Source: Rhodospirillum sp. UBA1311 (GTDB lineage: Bacteria > Pseudomonadota > Alphaproteobacteria > Rhodospirillales > Rhodospirillaceae). Taken from it: a stretch of 11,765 nt of DNA. The stretch covers positions 5,095 to 16,859 of the forward strand of contig DBTR01000050.1 of assembly GCA_002307145.1 (NCBI GenBank). Reading direction: 5' to 3'. Positions 10,991 through 11,765 of the stretch are shown piece by piece. Each line of letters opens with the position of its first letter. Positions within the stretch are counted from its first letter, which is position 1. The notes under the pieces are model-generated. The model was given only the letters and a program-made list of their open reading frames with translations, was not told where the DNA came from and searched no databases. The translations under genes were made by a program, and so were the position numbers.

Positions 10991-11765
10991 TTAAACCAAG
11001 TCCGGCGGCACAGCTTCGAGCCCGAGTTTAGCTTGAGCCTCGTCGAGCGCAAGGACTTCTTGCTTGTCCGAGCCCAGGCGGCGCAGCGCAACCGTGCGGT
11101 TTTCCGCCTCGCGGCGGCCGACGACGAGAAGCAGCGGCACCTTCGCCACCGAATGCTCGCGCACCTTGGCGTTGATCTTCTCGTTGCGCAGGTCGGTTTC
11201 GACGCGCAAGCCCGCCGCCTTCAGCGCCGCGGCAACCTCGACCGCGTAGTCGTTGGCGTCGGAGACGATCGGGGCGACCACCGCCTGCACCGGCGCGAGC
11301 CAGAGCGGGAAGCGGCCCGCGAAGTTCTCGATCAGGATGCCGAGGAAGCGCTCGAAGCTGCCCAGCACCGCGCGGTGCAGCATCACCGGGCGCTTTTTCA
11401 CGCCGTCTTCGGCAACGTAGGCCGCATCGAGGCGCTCGGGCAGGACGAAATCGACCTGAAGCGTGCCGCACTGCCAATCGCGGCCGATCGCATCTTTGAG
11501 CACGAATTCGAGCTTCGGACCGTAGAACGCGCCCTCGCCGGGATTGAGTTCGACATCGAGATGGGCGGCCTTTGCGGCCTGCATCAGCGCGGCTTCGGCC
11601 TTGTCCCAGGTTTCGTCGGTGCCCGCGCGCTTGACCGGACGGTCGGAGAACTTCACCCGCACTTCGGTAAACCCGAAGTCGGTGTAAACGGTCTTCAACA
11701 GGTGGCAGAACGCGATGGTTTCCGAGGTGATCTGGTCCTCGGTGCAGAAGATATGGGCGTCGTCC
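10991..11765 (-). CDS. thrS: Threonyl-tRNA synthetase, C-terminal part; gene runs off the right edge
   Basis: ThrRS charges tRNA-Thr; the visible 257 residues are the C-terminal part of the catalytic domain and the whole anticodon-binding domain. The first residues, DDAHIFCTEDQI, belong to the motif-2 loop region. Then come NPGEGAFYGPKLEFVLKDAIGRDWQCGTLQ-type sequence and RPVMLHRAVLGSFERFLGILIE (motif 3 region; its His corresponds, as I recall, to a zinc ligand in E. coli ThrRS). The anticodon-binding domain starts near LWLAPVQAVVAPI and ends LGLEAVPPDLV with TAA. The reading frame is open to the right edge, so it is cut by the window. Position upstream of infC is the standard thrS-infC order. 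Confidence 0.97.
   Translation of the reverse strand, partial: DDAHIFCTEDQITSETIAFCHLLKTVYTDFGFTEVRVKFSDRPVKRAGTDETWDKAEAALMQAAKAAHLDVELNPGEGAFYGPKLEFVLKDAIGRDWQCGTLQVDFVLPERLDAAYVAEDGVKKRPVMLHRAVLGSFERFLGILIENFAGRFPLWLAPVQAVVAPIVSDANDYAVEVAAALKAAGLRVETDLRNEKINAKVREHSVAKVPLLLVVGRREAENRTVALRRLGSDKQEVLALDEAQAKLGLEAVPPDLV

Overview
The window is GC-rich DNA that looks like an alphaproteobacterial chromosome, probably Rhodospirillales-like. This placement is inferred from the protein sequences and from strongly GC-biased third codon positions; no 16S gene is present to confirm it. The backbone is the conserved translation cluster thrS - infC - rpmI - rplT - pheS - pheT, all on the minus strand and entered from the right edge (thrS C-terminal part at 10991-11765). 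The 5' part of lepA, also on the minus strand, lies at the left edge.

Left part (1-2207): lepA is preceded by an XRE-type regulator (568-1014, minus), which is divergent from an 85-residue orphan protein (1213-1470, plus). The gap between them carries two near-identical 21-bp operator-like repeats. Each sits in the 17-bp spacer of one of two back-to-back promoter candidates, which suggests a single switch controlling both genes. An intrinsic terminator follows the small gene, then comes a LysE/RhtB-type exporter gene.

Middle (2208-5064): a PaiB-like FMN-binding protein gene (2423-3043) lies between two same-orientation copies of a hairpin-rich, inverted-repeat-bounded element (2221-2398 and 3046-3287). 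On the minus strand, bioY (biotin transporter S component) is followed by a gene for a predicted secreted alpha/beta hydrolase, probably as one transcript. A strong bidirectional terminator (5032-5064) separates this pair from pheT.

Right part (5087-11765): pheS and pheT overlap by 4 bp. A terminator-like hairpin sits between rplT and pheS where enterobacteria have the pheST attenuator, but no Phe leader peptide is visible. Between infC and rpmI, genes that are normally adjacent, about 1 kb holds a miniature CheZ-like gene (same strand, with DLTGQ motif and a CheY-binding-like tail) and a convergent, cysteine-rich, DUF2218-like gene overlapping it by 4 bp. infC has no good Shine-Dalgarno before its first ATG but has an in-frame ATA codon with a strong one, consistent with the non-standard start codon through which IF3 controls its own synthesis.

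The features most worth a second look are the divergent operator switch, the paired repeat elements around paiB, the chemotaxis-like insertion in the ribosomal operon, the ATA start of infC, and the bioY-hydrolase pair. No rRNA, tRNA, CRISPR array or transposase gene was seen.
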